Of a stretch of DNA of 64,000 nt, positions 8,441 to 17,753 are shown one piece after another (positions within the stretch are counted from its first letter, which is position 1; each line of letters begins with the position of its first letter). This DNA comes from Thermoleophilaceae bacterium (GTDB lineage: Bacteria > Actinomycetota > Thermoleophilia > Solirubrobacterales > Thermoleophilaceae): assembly GCA_036378175.1 (NCBI GenBank), contig DASUWY010000041.1, positions 24,027 through 88,026 of the forward strand, in the 5' to 3' direction. The position numbers were made by a program, and so were the translations under genes. The notes beneath the pieces were generated by a model, which saw nothing but the letters and a program-made list of their open reading frames with translations, did not search any database and was not told where the DNA came from.

Positions 8441-8887
8441 ATGCCTCATTTCATCTGTCCCAACTGCGGTAATCGCACGCTTTCGGGGGAGCGCACCGCA
8501 GGCTTCACCACTCGCGCGAAGGGCTGCTCCAAGTGTGGCTTCGGCTTCCTCTTCGAGCTGCTCGACGACTACTACCCGGCGCCCAACGCCGCGTTCGTGA
8601 TCTGCGATCAGGAGGCCCGCGTGATCGGCTTTGGCCGCGGGGTCCGCGAGCTCACCGGCCTGGGCGAGACCGAAGCGGTCGGCCAGCCGGTGCGCGACGT
8701 GCTCGGGCTCACCTTCCAGAACGGCGACGACCACATCGGCACCGCCCTCGAGTGGGGCGTGCGGGTGCTCGACAAGCCCGTGACCGTGCACGCGGAGGGC
8801 GACCGCCCCGAGCCCGCCACCGCGGACATCTTCCCTGCCTACGACGAGGACGGCGGCCTGCTGCTCGTCCTCACCCCCAAGTCCTGA
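8441..8887 (+). CDS. Zinc-ribbon plus PAS-like protein
   Basis: 148 residues. The N-terminus has a four-cysteine zinc ribbon: CPNCGNRTL (about 6-14) and CSKCGFGF (about 29-36). The rest (about 45-145) resembles a PAS sensory domain, with PNAAFVICDQEARVIGFGRG, then ELTGLGETEAVGQPVRDVLG as the PAS helix region, and a closing beta-strand GGLLLVLTP. There is no kinase, cyclase or DNA-binding output domain, so it is either a stand-alone sensor acting through a partner or a small structural protein. ATG has an AGGAAC ribosome site 6 bases upstream. The gene precedes secDF by 4 bases and is probably in its operon. Confidence 0.75.
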   Translation: MPHFICPNCGNRTLSGERTAGFTTRAKGCSKCGFGFLFELLDDYYPAPNAAFVICDQEARVIGFGRGVRELTGLGETEAVGQPVRDVLGLTFQNGDDHIGTALEWGVRVLDKPVTVHAEGDRPEPATADIFPAYDEDGGLLLVLTPKS

Positions 8888-8891
8888 GTCG

Positions 8892-11800
8892 ATGACGAGC
8901 GCCCGGCGCAACGCTTTCGTGCTGCTCGTAGTGGTGGCGCTCATCCTCCTGTCCGGGCTCGTGATCCTCAGCAAGCCCACGCGGCTCGGGCTCGACCTCA
9001 AGGGAGGCGTGCAGCTCATCTACCAGGGCGAGCCTACGCCGCAGGTGCCCAAGGTCACGCCCGAGGCGATCGACAACGCGATCTCCACGATCCGCAAGCG
9101 CACCGACGCTCTCGGTGTGTCCGAGCCAGAGATCCAGCGCTCGGCGGACAACCAGATCTCGATCGGGTTGCCGGACGTGAAGAACGTCGCACGCGCGGAG
9201 CAGCAGGTGGGAAGCACGGCCCAGCTCCAGTTCTACGACTGGGAGCCCAACATCTACGAGGGGCCCAACAAGCTGGTGGACCCGAACACCGCGGCCACCA
9301 ACAACGCGCCGAGCAGCCCGATCTTCAACCTCTACGACGCGGTGCTGCGCGGCTCTCAGTCGAAGCCGCGCGCCGAGCCCACCGACGTTCCCGCGGGCGG
9401 CCCCGACCCGGCGGTGGTGAAGCGCTTCAACGGGAACCAGCAGCAGATCCAGCAGTACTACGACAACAAGAACGACACCTCGGGCGACAAGTACTACCTC
9501 TTCGGTCCGGCGGCGGGCAAGGGTCAGAAGCCGCGGCCGCTACAGGGCGGGGAGCCGGCGTCGAGCTGCCAGGAGCTGCTCTCCGACTACACGAACAAGC
9601 TGAACAGGGCGGGCCCGAAGCCGGCGCCGCGGCCTGTGATCAAGAACACCCAGTGCCGCGCGGAGCTGCAGGCGCTCGGCACGGCCGGCCCGCCCCAGGG
9701 CAGCCAGGTGCTGAAGGTGCCGAAGGGCGTGGTGATCATCGGCGCGCAGGCCACCCAGGGCGCCAAGCCCGGCACCCCGCCGCCCGGCTACTTCGTCCTC
9801 GAGGACGACTCGGCGCTCTCAGGCTCGGACATCCGCAATCCCAAGCAGCAGACCGACCAGTCCGGCGCCCCCAACGTCACCTTCAACTTCAGCGGCTTCG
9901 GCCGCCGCCAGTTCGCGGCAACCACCAAGCGGATCGCGCAGCGCGGCGCGGCTCAGCTACTGCCGCCCGGCACCCCGCCCGCGAACGCGGATCAGCGCTT
10001 CGCGATCACGCTCGACAACCAGATCGTGTCGCTCGCCACGGTGGACTTCCGCGACAACCCGGACGGCATCGACGGCCGCACCGGAGCGGAGATCGACCAC
10101 ATCGGCTCGATCCAGGAGGCGAACGACCTCGCGCAGAACCTGCGTATCGGCGCCCTGCCGATCAACCTCAAGCTGATCTCGAAGACGCAGGTGTCCTCCA
10201 CGCTCGGCAAGCAGGCGCTCCACCAGGGCCTGGTCGCGGGCGCGGTGGGCCTCGCGCTCACGCTGATCTTCCTGCTCAGCTTCTACCGCGTGCTCGGGGT
10301 GGTGGCCGCGCTCGGACTCCTGGTCTACGCGATCCTGCTCTACGCGCTCATCAAGCTCATCCCGATCACGCTCACGCTGCCGGGCATCGCGGGCATGATC
10401 CTCACGCTCGGCGTGGCGGCGGACGCCAACATCGTCATCTTCGAGCGAATAAAGGAAGAGGTACGTGGCGGCGCGTCCATCCCGCGCGCCATCTCCCAGG
10501 GCTACGGCAAGGCGCTCAAGGCGATCATCGACGCGAACGTCGTCACGATCGGCGTGGCCTTCATCCTCTTCATGCTCGCCACGAGCTCGGTGAAGGGCTT
10601 CGCGTTCACGCTGCTGGTCGGCACGCTCGTCTCGCTCTTCACGGCGGTGCTGTTCACCTCGGCGCTCCTGGGTTCCCTCTCGCGCACGCGGATTCTGCGC
10701 AACAAGCACGCCCTGGCGGCCGGCAAGGAGCGGATCCGCTGGCACTTCGACTTCATGGGCAAGTCCAAGTGGTTCTTCGCGATGTCGGGCGTGATCATCT
10801 GCGCCGGCGCCCTCGCGATCGCCGGCCTCGGCGTGAACTTCGGAATCGACTTCGAGTCGGGCACCCGCATCACCACCCCCGTAGAGCGGCCGGCCAACGT
10901 CACCGCGGTCCGCAACGCCATCGCGCCGCTTGGCTACGGAGACGCGAAGATCCAGCAGGTCCAGGACAAGCAGCTCGGGCAACACGTCTTCCAGATCACG
11001 GTGAAGAAGCTGCCGCCGAACCAGGTGAACAAGGTCGAGAACGCGCTCGATCAGAAGTTCGGCGTGGTGCGGGCGAACTTCTCGGCCGACTCCGTGGGAC
11101 CGACCTTCGGCGCCCAGATCGCGAAGACCGCCCTGATCGCGATCATCGCATCGCTCGTCCTGATCTCGCTCTATATCGGGCTGAGATTCGAGTTCAAGTT
11201 CGCGGTGCCCGTGCTGATCTCGCTCGCGCACGACCTCTTCATCACCGCGGGCGTGTACGCGCTCTTCCAGCGCGAGGTCACGGCGGACACCGTGGCGGCC
11301 CTGTTGACGATCCTCGGTTATTCGCTCTACGACACGATCATCGTGTTCGACCGAATACGCGAGAACGTGCCGCGCATGCCGCGGGCCACGTTCTCCCAGA
11401 TCGTGAACCGCTCGATGGCCGAGGTGCTTACACGGTCGCTGGCCACAAGCCTCTCGACGCTGCTGCCGATCATCGCGCTGCTCGCGTTCGGCGGGCAGAC
11501 GCTGAAGGACTTCGGCTTCGCGCTGCTCGTGGGCGTGATCTCCGGCGCGTACTCGTCGATCTTCATCGCCAGCCCCGTGCTCACGCACTGGAAGGAGCGC
11601 GAGCCGGTGTACGTGCGCAGGCGGCAGCTCGCGCTCGAGGACTTCGGCGGCGTGGTGCCCGCGTACGCGCCGGGGACCTTCGGCGAGCAGGAGGGCGAGG
11701 TCGCGGCCACGCCCGCGCGCCGCGGTCCCGAGCAGCGTCAGCGGCTGGGGCGGGCTGGGCGGCCGTCGGCGCGGCCGGTGCGCGGTAACGGGCCGAGCGG

Positions 11801-12047
11801 TGGCGCGGCGCCCGCCGCCGGCACGGCGGTGGAGGAGCCACCCGCTCCGCAGGCGCCGGAGCCCGAGGAGATCGAGGAGCCGCCGACGGCCAACGGAACC
11901 GATGGCGCGCCCAGCGGCGACGGCGCCGACGGCGCCGACGGTGGGGACGGCCGCTCGTCCTCCACCTCCAGCACGGCCGGACCCAACCAGCCACGGCCGA
12001 AGAAGCAGCAACAGCAGCGTCGGCGCAAGAGGCACGGTCGCCGATGA
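8892..12047 (+). CDS. secDF: Protein translocase SecD-SecF fusion
   Basis: 1051 residues combining SecD and SecF, the proton-driven accessory of the Sec channel. The SecD half has TM1 (about 8-28), the motif GLDLKGGVQLIY, and a very long periplasmic-side P1 domain (about 35-430) with a Gln/Pro/Asn-rich insertion, then five further membrane helices and the D4-type motif GVAADANIVIFERIKEE. The SecF half begins near HFDFMGKSKWFF (about 617), has GIDFESGTRI and the matching helix motif GYSLYDTIIVFDRIREN. After the last helix (about 900) follows a roughly 130-residue disordered tail rich in Pro, Ala, Gly and Glu that ends in a Gln/Arg/Lys cluster, presumably cytoplasmic. Start ATG at 8892; the stop overlaps the next gene in ATGA. 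Confidence 0.95.
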   Translation: MTSARRNAFVLLVVVALILLSGLVILSKPTRLGLDLKGGVQLIYQGEPTPQVPKVTPEAIDNAISTIRKRTDALGVSEPEIQRSADNQISIGLPDVKNVARAEQQVGSTAQLQFYDWEPNIYEGPNKLVDPNTAATNNAPSSPIFNLYDAVLRGSQSKPRAEPTDVPAGGPDPAVVKRFNGNQQQIQQYYDNKNDTSGDKYYLFGPAAGKGQKPRPLQGGEPASSCQELLSDYTNKLNRAGPKPAPRPVIKNTQCRAELQALGTAGPPQGSQVLKVPKGVVIIGAQATQGAKPGTPPPGYFVLEDDSALSGSDIRNPKQQTDQSGAPNVTFNFSGFGRRQFAATTKRIAQRGAAQLLPPGTPPANADQRFAITLDNQIVSLATVDFRDNPDGIDGRTGAEIDHIGSIQEANDLAQNLRIGALPINLKLISKTQVSSTLGKQALHQGLVAGAVGLALTLIFLLSFYRVLGVVAALGLLVYAILLYALIKLIPITLTLPGIAGMILTLGVAADANIVIFERIKEEVRGGASIPRAISQGYGKALKAIIDANVVTIGVAFILFMLATSSVKGFAFTLLVGTLVSLFTAVLFTSALLGSLSRTRILRNKHALAAGKERIRWHFDFMGKSKWFFAMSGVIICAGALAIAGLGVNFGIDFESGTRITTPVERPANVTAVRNAIAPLGYGDAKIQQVQDKQLGQHVFQITVKKLPPNQVNKVENALDQKFGVVRANFSADSVGPTFGAQIAKTALIAIIASLVLISLYIGLRFEFKFAVPVLISLAHDLFITAGVYALFQREVTADTVAALLTILGYSLYDTIIVFDRIRENVPRMPRATFSQIVNRSMAEVLTRSLATSLSTLLPIIALLAFGGQTLKDFGFALLVGVISGAYSSIFIASPVLTHWKEREPVYVRRRQLALEDFGGVVPAYAPGTFGEQEGEVAATPARRGPEQRQRLGRAGRPSARPVRGNGPSGGAAPAAGTAVEEPPAPQAPEPEEIEEPPTANGTDGAPSGDGADGADGGDGRSSSTSSTAGPNQPRPKKQQQQRRRKRHGRR

Positions 12048-12319
12048 GCATGCTCGTCTGGGTGATGATGGGAATCGCGATCTGGCACTTCGCGATCTTC
12101 CTGCCGGACCGCTTCTGGGGCGGGATCGTGGGCGCGCTCGTGTGCGCGGTCATCGGCGCCGTGCTCGTCGCGTTGATCATCAACGGCTTCAGCGTGCCGG
12201 CCAAGCACGCCACGCACATCGCCCAGGCGCTCGAGGCGATACCGGGAGCGGCGCTGGCTCTGGCCGCCTGCTACCTGTACGGGGATCGCGTGGAGCCGCA
12301 GCGGCCGGCGCTGGACTAG
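12044..12319 (+). CDS. Small membrane protein downstream of secDF
   Basis: 91 residues with an N-terminal hydrophobic helix (about 2-20), a second one (about 26-48, GGIVGALVCAVIGAVLVALI) and a weaker third (about 62-78). The start overlaps the secDF stop in ATGA, so it is translationally coupled to the translocase and may assist it; I recognise no named family. Its stop overlaps the convergent YdjC-like gene by 3 bases. Confidence 0.75.
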   Translation: MSMLVWVMMGIAIWHFAIFLPDRFWGGIVGALVCAVIGAVLVALIINGFSVPAKHATHIAQALEAIPGAALALAACYLYGDRVEPQRPALD

Positions 12320-13146
12320 ACGAGTTCCGTCGCGGGGGCGTCGTTTGGCGCGGCAAGGTCCGCGAATGAGCCGAGGCGGTGCCCGGCAAGCGCGTCGGCC
12401 CATTCGGGCGACATCAGGCGGGCATAGGAGTCGGTCCACCCTGGGTGACTCGACACCTCGAGCACGGAATGGCGCGCGATCGACAGGTCGACTGAGATGC
12501 TGTCCCAGCGCCTCAGCAGGCACTCGAACGCCAGCAGGAGGTCCGGGGTCCGGAAACGCTGCCTGAGGATCATGCGGCGCACCTGGCGCGCGAGGCTGCC
12601 ACCGACCGGGCCGCCGCCGCGGAACGCCGTTCCCTTCTCGAGGGCCCTGCTGAAGATCACGTTGAAGGCGAGATGCGCGTGCTCGTGCCCGTCGATGTGA
12701 TCCGGCGGGCGTCCGTAGAGCTCGTGAAAGCGCTCGAGCTGATCGAAGATCACGTGCTCGAAGAGACCTCGCAGGCGGGGGTCGTAGGTCCAGCGCCGGA
12801 GCTGGCGCCGACGGAACCGCGCGCTGAGCTCGTGTTGGCGGCTGCGCACATCGGGCGGCGTGGCGGGATCGCTGAACGGACGCGTGAGGTTCAGATGCAG
12901 GCCGATCGGGATTCCGCAGTAGAGCGCGATGTCCGCCGCTCGCTCCGAGTCCCGCATGTAGACCATCGCGGTGGCGCTGGTCACCGCGCCGGCCTGGAAG
13001 CAGCGATGCGCGGCGTCGGTCATCTCGGGATAGCCGCCCCAATCGTCCGCGTTCACGATGAGCAGCCCGCGTGCGGCTGGACCCGCGCGGTCGGCGGACG
13101 GGACGTACGGCAGGGCGGGGGCGGTGACTGTGACTGAAGGGACCAA
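12316..13146 (-). CDS. YdjC/ChbG-HpnK family carbohydrate deacetylase
   Basis: About 276 residues from a TTG at 13146. YdjC enzymes are metal-dependent deacetylases of acetylated (amino) sugars. The N-terminal strand and metal site are clear: GLLIVNADDWGGYPEMTD (tandem aspartates), then GIPIGLHLNLTRPF with a metal histidine, and DGHEHAHLAFNV with the second histidine pair. The start is uncertain: no ATG exists before the NADDWG motif, so TTG 13146 or the GTG at 13056 (inside VNADDWG) are the only choices, and the latter would cut the first strand. Divergent from recJ, convergent with the small membrane protein. Substrate unknown. Confidence 0.85.
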   Translation of the reverse strand: MVPSVTVTAPALPYVPSADRAGPAARGLLIVNADDWGGYPEMTDAAHRCFQAGAVTSATAMVYMRDSERAADIALYCGIPIGLHLNLTRPFSDPATPPDVRSRQHELSARFRRRQLRRWTYDPRLRGLFEHVIFDQLERFHELYGRPPDHIDGHEHAHLAFNVIFSRALEKGTAFRGGGPVGGSLARQVRRMILRQRFRTPDLLLAFECLLRRWDSISVDLSIARHSVLEVSSHPGWTDSYARLMSPEWADALAGHRLGSFADLAAPNDAPATELV

Positions 13147-13215
13147 AGCTGGCGCGCTTGCGCTACTACGAATACCACGACTCGGATCCCCGGCGCAAAC
13201 GTTCTGTCCGTATGT

Positions 13216-15672
13216 GTGTCGACAATCACGCGCATGCTCGCCGATGCCGCGCGTTGGTCCGCTGCGCCCTATTCGTTCGCTTCCGCGGATGCGATCGCTG
13301 CTGAGCTGGGCCTGTCGAGGACCGTCGCGTCGGTGCTGGTGCGGCGCGGCCACCACACTCCAGCCGAGGCACGGCGGTTCCTCGAAGGCAGTGAGCGCCA
13401 CGATCCGTTCCTGCTCGGTCAGATGCGAAGCGCGTGCGACAAGATCCTCGCGCACGTGGCCCGCGGGTCGCCAATCGTGGTGCATGGCGACTACGACGTG
13501 GATGGCGTCGCCTCCACAGCGGTGCTGGTGCGTGCCCTGCGGCGGCTCGGCGCTCGCGTGTCGTGGCACCTGCCAAGCCGCATGGACGATGGCTATGGGC
13601 TGTCTCTCCGCACGGTCGAGCGGCTCGCCTCCGAGGGCGCCGGGCTGCTCGTCACGGTTGACTGCGCGATAACCGCGGCGGCTGAGGTCGACCTCGCGCG
13701 GGCACTCGGCCTCGAGGTGGTGGTCACGGACCATCACCGGCCGGGGGAGCGCCTCCCGGACTGCCCGATCGTGCATCCCGCGCTCGGCGGCTATCCGTTC
13801 CCGGACCTATGTGCGGCGGGCGTCGCGCACAAGCTCGCGGAGGCGCTGTACGTCAGCGCCGGCGAGGATCCGGCGCCGGCTGCGGAGGACATCGACATCG
13901 TCGCCCTCGCCACCGTGGCGGACCTGGTGCCGCTCCGCGGTGAGAACCGGCGCCTCGTGCGTGAGGGGCTCGAGGCGATGGCCCGCACCCGCAAGGCGGG
14001 GCTTCGCGCGTTGATGAAGATCGCGGCGCTCGATCCGGGCGAGGTGGATGCGCGGGCGCTCGCGTTCCGCCTGGCGCCGCGCATCAACGCGGCCGGACGC
14101 CTGCAGCGGGCGGACGCCGGGCTCGAGCTGCTGCTCACGGAAGACGAAGCGCGGGCGGCTCAGGTTGCGGACGAGCTCGACCTGCTCAACCGCGAGCGCC
14201 AGGACACGGAGACGCGCATCATGTTCGCCGCCGAGGCCGAGCGCGCGCGTCATGACGGCCAGCCGGCGTATGTGCTCGCGGGCGAGGGATGGCACCCCGG
14301 CGTGATCGGCATCGTGGCTTCGCGGATCGTGGAGCGCCACCACCGGCCCACCCTGATGATCTCGCTCGACGGCGAGGCGGGACGTGGTTCCGGCCGCAGC
14401 ATCGGCGCGTACGACCTGCATGCGGGGCTCGCCGCGTGCTCCGAGCACCTCACCCGCTTCGGCGGACATCGCGCGGCCGCTGGCTTCGAGGTGCCGACGG
14501 ATGGGGTGGATGCGCTCCGTCGCGCGTTCGTGCGCCACGCGGCGGCCTCGCTCACGCCCTACGACCTGATTCCCGAGGAGAGGGTGGATGCGCTCGTGCC
14601 GGGAACCGCTCTCGGGCTCGGGCTCGCCGAGGAGCTCCGCCGCCTCGAGCCGTTCGGGATGGGCAATCCGGAGCCCACTCTGCTCGTGCCCGCCGCCCGT
14701 GTGGGCGACGCCCGCTCGATGGGCGACGAGGGTCAGCACTGCCGCTTCACGCTGTCGAGCGGTGGCATCCGCGCGCGTGGAGTGGCGTTCCGCACGGCGG
14801 TGTCCGGGATCGCGGCGTGCGGGGAGGAGCCGCGCGATGTGGCGCTCCGGCTGGAGCTCAATCGCTGGAACGGGACGATTGAGCCGCGGGTGGTGCTGCG
14901 GGCGCTCTGCCGGATCGATCACGGAGAGTGCGAGGTGCTGGAGGAGCGCGGCGAGTTCTGGGCCGCGCTGGATGCCGGCGCGGAGCCCTGGAGCGCACTC
15001 GAGCCTGGTCCCGCGTCGAGGGAGGTGTGCGACCGCCGCGGGGAGGGGTTCGCGGGCGTGGCGGGCGATCTCGTGTCGAGCGGCGAGCCGGTGCTCGTGG
15101 TGTGCGCGGACGTGGCGCGGAGGCGAGACGTCCTCGCGCAGGTGCTGGGCGCCCGCGTGGCGCCGCTCGTGTCGTGGGATGGGCTCGCAGCGCGGCCCGA
15201 GATCGGCACGAAGTTCGCGCACGTCGTGGCGCTCGATCCGCCGCCGCACGTCGCCGGCGAGGCTCTGCTGGCAGCGTTGCCGGGCGGCGGGTTCGCGCAC
15301 CTCGCCTGGGGTGAGCCCGAGGTGGCGTTCGCACTCGCTCTGGCGCAGGCGGAGCTCGACCTGCGCCCACCGCTCACAGCGATCTACCGCGCGCTTCGCG
15401 AGAGCGGCGGTGCCGAGGGCGAGCAGTTGCGCGCCCTCCTCTGTGGCCACGGCCGCTATCCGCGTTCGCCCGTGCTCTGCCGCCGGCTGCTGGCGGTGCT
15501 CGTGGAGCTGGGCCTGGCAACGTACGCGGACCGCAGTTGCACCCTGCTCGAAGGGGTTCGTGCTGACCTCGAGACGGCTTCGACCTATCGGCGCTGCCAG
15601 CAGCAATTGCGGGAGGCTCGCGCGTACCTGTCGGCCGCGATGCCGGCCCGCCGGAGCATGGTCGCGGCGTAG
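13216..15672 (+). CDS. recJ: Single-stranded-DNA-specific exonuclease RecJ
   Basis: 818 residues, longer than E. coli RecJ (577) because of a C-terminal extension. RecJ degrades single-stranded DNA 5' to 3' in recombination and mismatch repair. DHH-family motifs are intact: VVHGDYDVDGVASTAVLV (motif I, about 90-107), LVTVDCAITAAAEVDLA (II), VVVTDHHRPGERLPDCPIVHP (III, the DHH triad), and the DHHA1 glycine motif GRGSGRSIGAYDL with FGGHRAAAGF. An OB-fold domain follows (about 460-580). The last 230 residues are an actinobacterial addition of unknown role. GTG 13216 is the longest start; ATG 13234 is equally likely. Confidence 0.95.
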   Translation: MSTITRMLADAARWSAAPYSFASADAIAAELGLSRTVASVLVRRGHHTPAEARRFLEGSERHDPFLLGQMRSACDKILAHVARGSPIVVHGDYDVDGVASTAVLVRALRRLGARVSWHLPSRMDDGYGLSLRTVERLASEGAGLLVTVDCAITAAAEVDLARALGLEVVVTDHHRPGERLPDCPIVHPALGGYPFPDLCAAGVAHKLAEALYVSAGEDPAPAAEDIDIVALATVADLVPLRGENRRLVREGLEAMARTRKAGLRALMKIAALDPGEVDARALAFRLAPRINAAGRLQRADAGLELLLTEDEARAAQVADELDLLNRERQDTETRIMFAAEAERARHDGQPAYVLAGEGWHPGVIGIVASRIVERHHRPTLMISLDGEAGRGSGRSIGAYDLHAGLAACSEHLTRFGGHRAAAGFEVPTDGVDALRRAFVRHAAASLTPYDLIPEERVDALVPGTALGLGLAEELRRLEPFGMGNPEPTLLVPAARVGDARSMGDEGQHCRFTLSSGGIRARGVAFRTAVSGIAACGEEPRDVALRLELNRWNGTIEPRVVLRALCRIDHGECEVLEERGEFWAALDAGAEPWSALEPGPASREVCDRRGEGFAGVAGDLVSSGEPVLVVCADVARRRDVLAQVLGARVAPLVSWDGLAARPEIGTKFAHVVALDPPPHVAGEALLAALPGGGFAHLAWGEPEVAFALALAQAELDLRPPLTAIYRALRESGGAEGEQLRALLCGHGRYPRSPVLCRRLLAVLVELGLATYADRSCTLLEGVRADLETASTYRRCQQQLREARAYLSAAMPARRSMVAA

Positions 15673-15679
15673 TTTTCGC

Positions 15680-15730
15680 CCGGGTGTCAGCTGTAGCGCG
15701 CGTATTTCATGCTTAGGTGGTGACACCCGG
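15680..15730. repeat. 10-base inverted repeat after recJ
   Basis: CCGGGTGTCA (15680-15689) and TGACACCCGG (15721-15730) are perfect complements around a 31-base loop, just past the recJ stop. It could be a recJ terminator with a long loop or an operator for the secreted protein at 15847. The remaining bases to 15846 show no gene. Confidence 0.45.
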
Positions 15731-15846
15731 CTGCGGCTCGGCGTCGCGCCGCTGATACCTCCGAACGGCGAGCAACGGCGGCGCCAAGATGCGCCGGCGG
15801 CGCGTATGGCGCACACCTTCTGGGAACATTTGCGCGCAGGGGATCA

Positions 15847-17319
15847 ATGCTGGTGGGGACGCTCAAACCGCGGACACGGACGCTCGCGCTCGCGCTCGCA
15901 GCGGCGGGTTGCGCGCTGGCGCTCTCGGTCAGCCCGGCGCAAGGGGCCGTACCGATCCCCGAGGGACCCGACGCCTCCACGCTCCCCGTGTTCATCGGCC
16001 ACGCCGCCAAGCCGCATCCGGTGAGCGGCACCGCGGTGCCGCAGAACCCCTACATGGCGCCGAACGGCCGGAGCAACCTGCACGACGACGCATACATGAC
16101 CGACAGCTACACCGGCTCGGGTCCTCTCGGCCAGAAGATGCAGCGCACCTCCACGTTCCTCGCGCGCGAGTGCGCATCCACGGCGTTCGACTCGCGCGGC
16201 CGGATCGTGACCGTGTGCGTGGGGATCGACGGTCCGCAGCTGCAGCTGATGGACCCGCACACGCTCGACACGCTTGCCGTGTTCCCGCTGCCGCCGCGCA
16301 TGCCGAGCGGAGGCAGCCCGTTCACGGACTTCTCGGGCGGCGGCTACTTCTACCTCGACAATCAGGACCGCGCCGTGATCCCCACCACCACGGGCCAGAT
16401 CTGGATCGTGCGCGAGACCAGCGGCGGCTTCGCGCTCGACCGCGACTACGACCTCGGAGCGGCCCTGCAGCCCACCGACAAGATCGAGTCGGCGCTGCCC
16501 GATTGGTCCGGGCGCATCTGGTTCGTCACGGCCAAGGGCGTGGTGGGCTACGTGGACCCCGATTCCGGCGCGGTGCACTCGCTCGACACTGGCGAGACGA
16601 TCGGCAACTCCTTCGCCACCGACGAGACGGGCGGCGTGTACGTGGTCACGGACGCCGCGATGTACCGCTTCGAGGCCACGAGCGGCGGCCCCCAGGTGAG
16701 CTGGCGCGAGACCTACGCGAACGACGGCACGAGCAAGCCCGGGCAGACCGAGGTGGGATCGGGAACCACGCCCACGGTCACAGGCCCGTACGTCGCGATC
16801 ACCGACAACGCGGACCCGATCGATGTGGTGGTCTACCGACGCGCCGACGGCTCGCCCGTCTGCACGCAGCCCGTGTTCCAGAAGGGTGCGAGCGACACCG
16901 ACCAGTCGCTCGTGGCCGCCGGCAACGCGCTGGTGGCGGAGAACAACTACGGCTACAGCAGCCCTCTCGCCACAGAGAACGGCGGCAGCACCACCGGCGG
17001 GCTCGAGCGGGTGGATATCGCCGCGGACGGCAGCGGCTGCCACACCGTGTGGCACAGCGACGAGCACGCGCCCTCGGTGGTGCCGAAGGTGTCGCTGGCT
17101 GCCGGGCTGGTCTACACCTACACGAAGGAGCCGCGTACGGACGGCAAGGACGCCTGGTACCTCACCACGCTCGACTTCCGCAACGGCCACACGGTGTACA
17201 AGCGCCTGGCGGGGGAGGGGCTCGGCTTCAACAACAACTACGCGCCCGTCACGCTGGCCCCGGACGGAACTGCGTACGTCGGCGTGCTCGGCGGCCTCGT
17301 GGAGCTACGCGATGGCTGA
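15847..17319 (+). CDS. Secreted beta-propeller-like protein
   Basis: 490 residues with a clear signal peptide (basic start, then LALALAAAGCALALSVSPAQG, cleavage near 34). The mature part is composed of repeated beta-strand blocks of roughly 45-60 residues such as DSRGRIVTVCVGIDGPQLQL, DNQDRAVIPTTTGQIWIV, DWSGRIWFVTAKGVVGYV and DETGGVYVVTDAAMYRF, each an Asp-x-x-Gly-x turn followed by hydrophobic strands, as in PQQ/WD40-like propellers. No cofactor or catalytic motif is obvious and I cannot name the family. ATG is preceded by AGGGGAT at ribosome-site distance. It is likely a monocistronic exported protein. Confidence 0.75.
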   Translation: MLVGTLKPRTRTLALALAAAGCALALSVSPAQGAVPIPEGPDASTLPVFIGHAAKPHPVSGTAVPQNPYMAPNGRSNLHDDAYMTDSYTGSGPLGQKMQRTSTFLARECASTAFDSRGRIVTVCVGIDGPQLQLMDPHTLDTLAVFPLPPRMPSGGSPFTDFSGGGYFYLDNQDRAVIPTTTGQIWIVRETSGGFALDRDYDLGAALQPTDKIESALPDWSGRIWFVTAKGVVGYVDPDSGAVHSLDTGETIGNSFATDETGGVYVVTDAAMYRFEATSGGPQVSWRETYANDGTSKPGQTEVGSGTTPTVTGPYVAITDNADPIDVVVYRRADGSPVCTQPVFQKGASDTDQSLVAAGNALVAENNYGYSSPLATENGGSTTGGLERVDIAADGSGCHTVWHSDEHAPSVVPKVSLAAGLVYTYTKEPRTDGKDAWYLTTLDFRNGHTVYKRLAGEGLGFNNNYAPVTLAPDGTAYVGVLGGLVELRDG

Positions 17320-17376
17320 ACACTGGCGCGCCGAAACGCCTGCAGCGGGCAGGATTTTCACCGAGAGAGCGGGAAA

Positions 17377-17431
17377 GGTGTACCCGAGTTCCGTCATGTG
17401 CGTACCGCATCATGCACCTAGCTGGTACACC
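17377..17431. repeat. 8-base inverted repeat in the gap before the small membrane gene
   Basis: GGTGTACC (17377-17384) and GGTACACC (17424-17431) are complementary with a 39-base spacer. Possible terminator of the upstream gene or an operator; no poly-T follows. Confidence 0.3.
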
Positions 17432-17454
17432 ACCAGTCGAAAGGCGGAGCACGC

Positions 17455-17700
17455 ATGACCCTGTGGCTCACTCTCTTGCTGGTCTGGACCGCCGGCATCC
17501 CGGCGGCGCTCTTTCTCACCGCGTTCGTGGCCGTGAGACTCAATCAGCGGCGCGCGCACCGTCTGCCCTCGTTCGCCTTCCCGGAGAGCCTGCGCGCCAG
17601 TCCGGCGCCGAGCTGCGGCCGCAGGATCCACACGTATCGCTCCGTGGCCGGGCACGGCGGCCCTCCACGGCCGCGGGTCGCCTTCCGGCGACGGGTCTGA
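17455..17700 (+). CDS. Small single-pass membrane protein
   Basis: 81 residues: one N-terminal membrane helix (about 3-27, LWLTLLLVWTAGIPAALFLT) then a basic, proline- and arginine-rich cytoplasmic tail. A strong ribosome site (AAGGCGGAG, about 6 bases before the ATG) supports translation. Family not recognised. Confidence 0.55.
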   Translation: MTLWLTLLLVWTAGIPAALFLTAFVAVRLNQRRAHRLPSFAFPESLRASPAPSCGRRIHTYRSVAGHGGPPRPRVAFRRRV

Positions 17701-17738
17701 CCCTCGCTGGGGCGTCTCCGCGCGTCCCTCACCCGCTC

Positions 17739-17744
17739 TAAACT
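17739..17744 (+). promoter_or_regulatory. Probable -10 element of rel
   Basis: TAAACT, the same hexamer as at yebC, lies 9 bases before the ATG at 17754, giving a transcript with almost no leader. Confidence 0.45.
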
Positions 17745-17753
17745 CGGTTGCAG

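Noticed and set aside
9957..12035. 692-codon minus-strand open frame across secDF
   Set aside because: Arg/Glu/His-rich reflection of the conserved SecDF frame, with no motif of its own.
12316..13776. Extended 486-residue reading of the YdjC-like protein
   Set aside because: The first ~200 residues lie over recJ and are not YdjC-like; the domain begins near the NADDWG motif.
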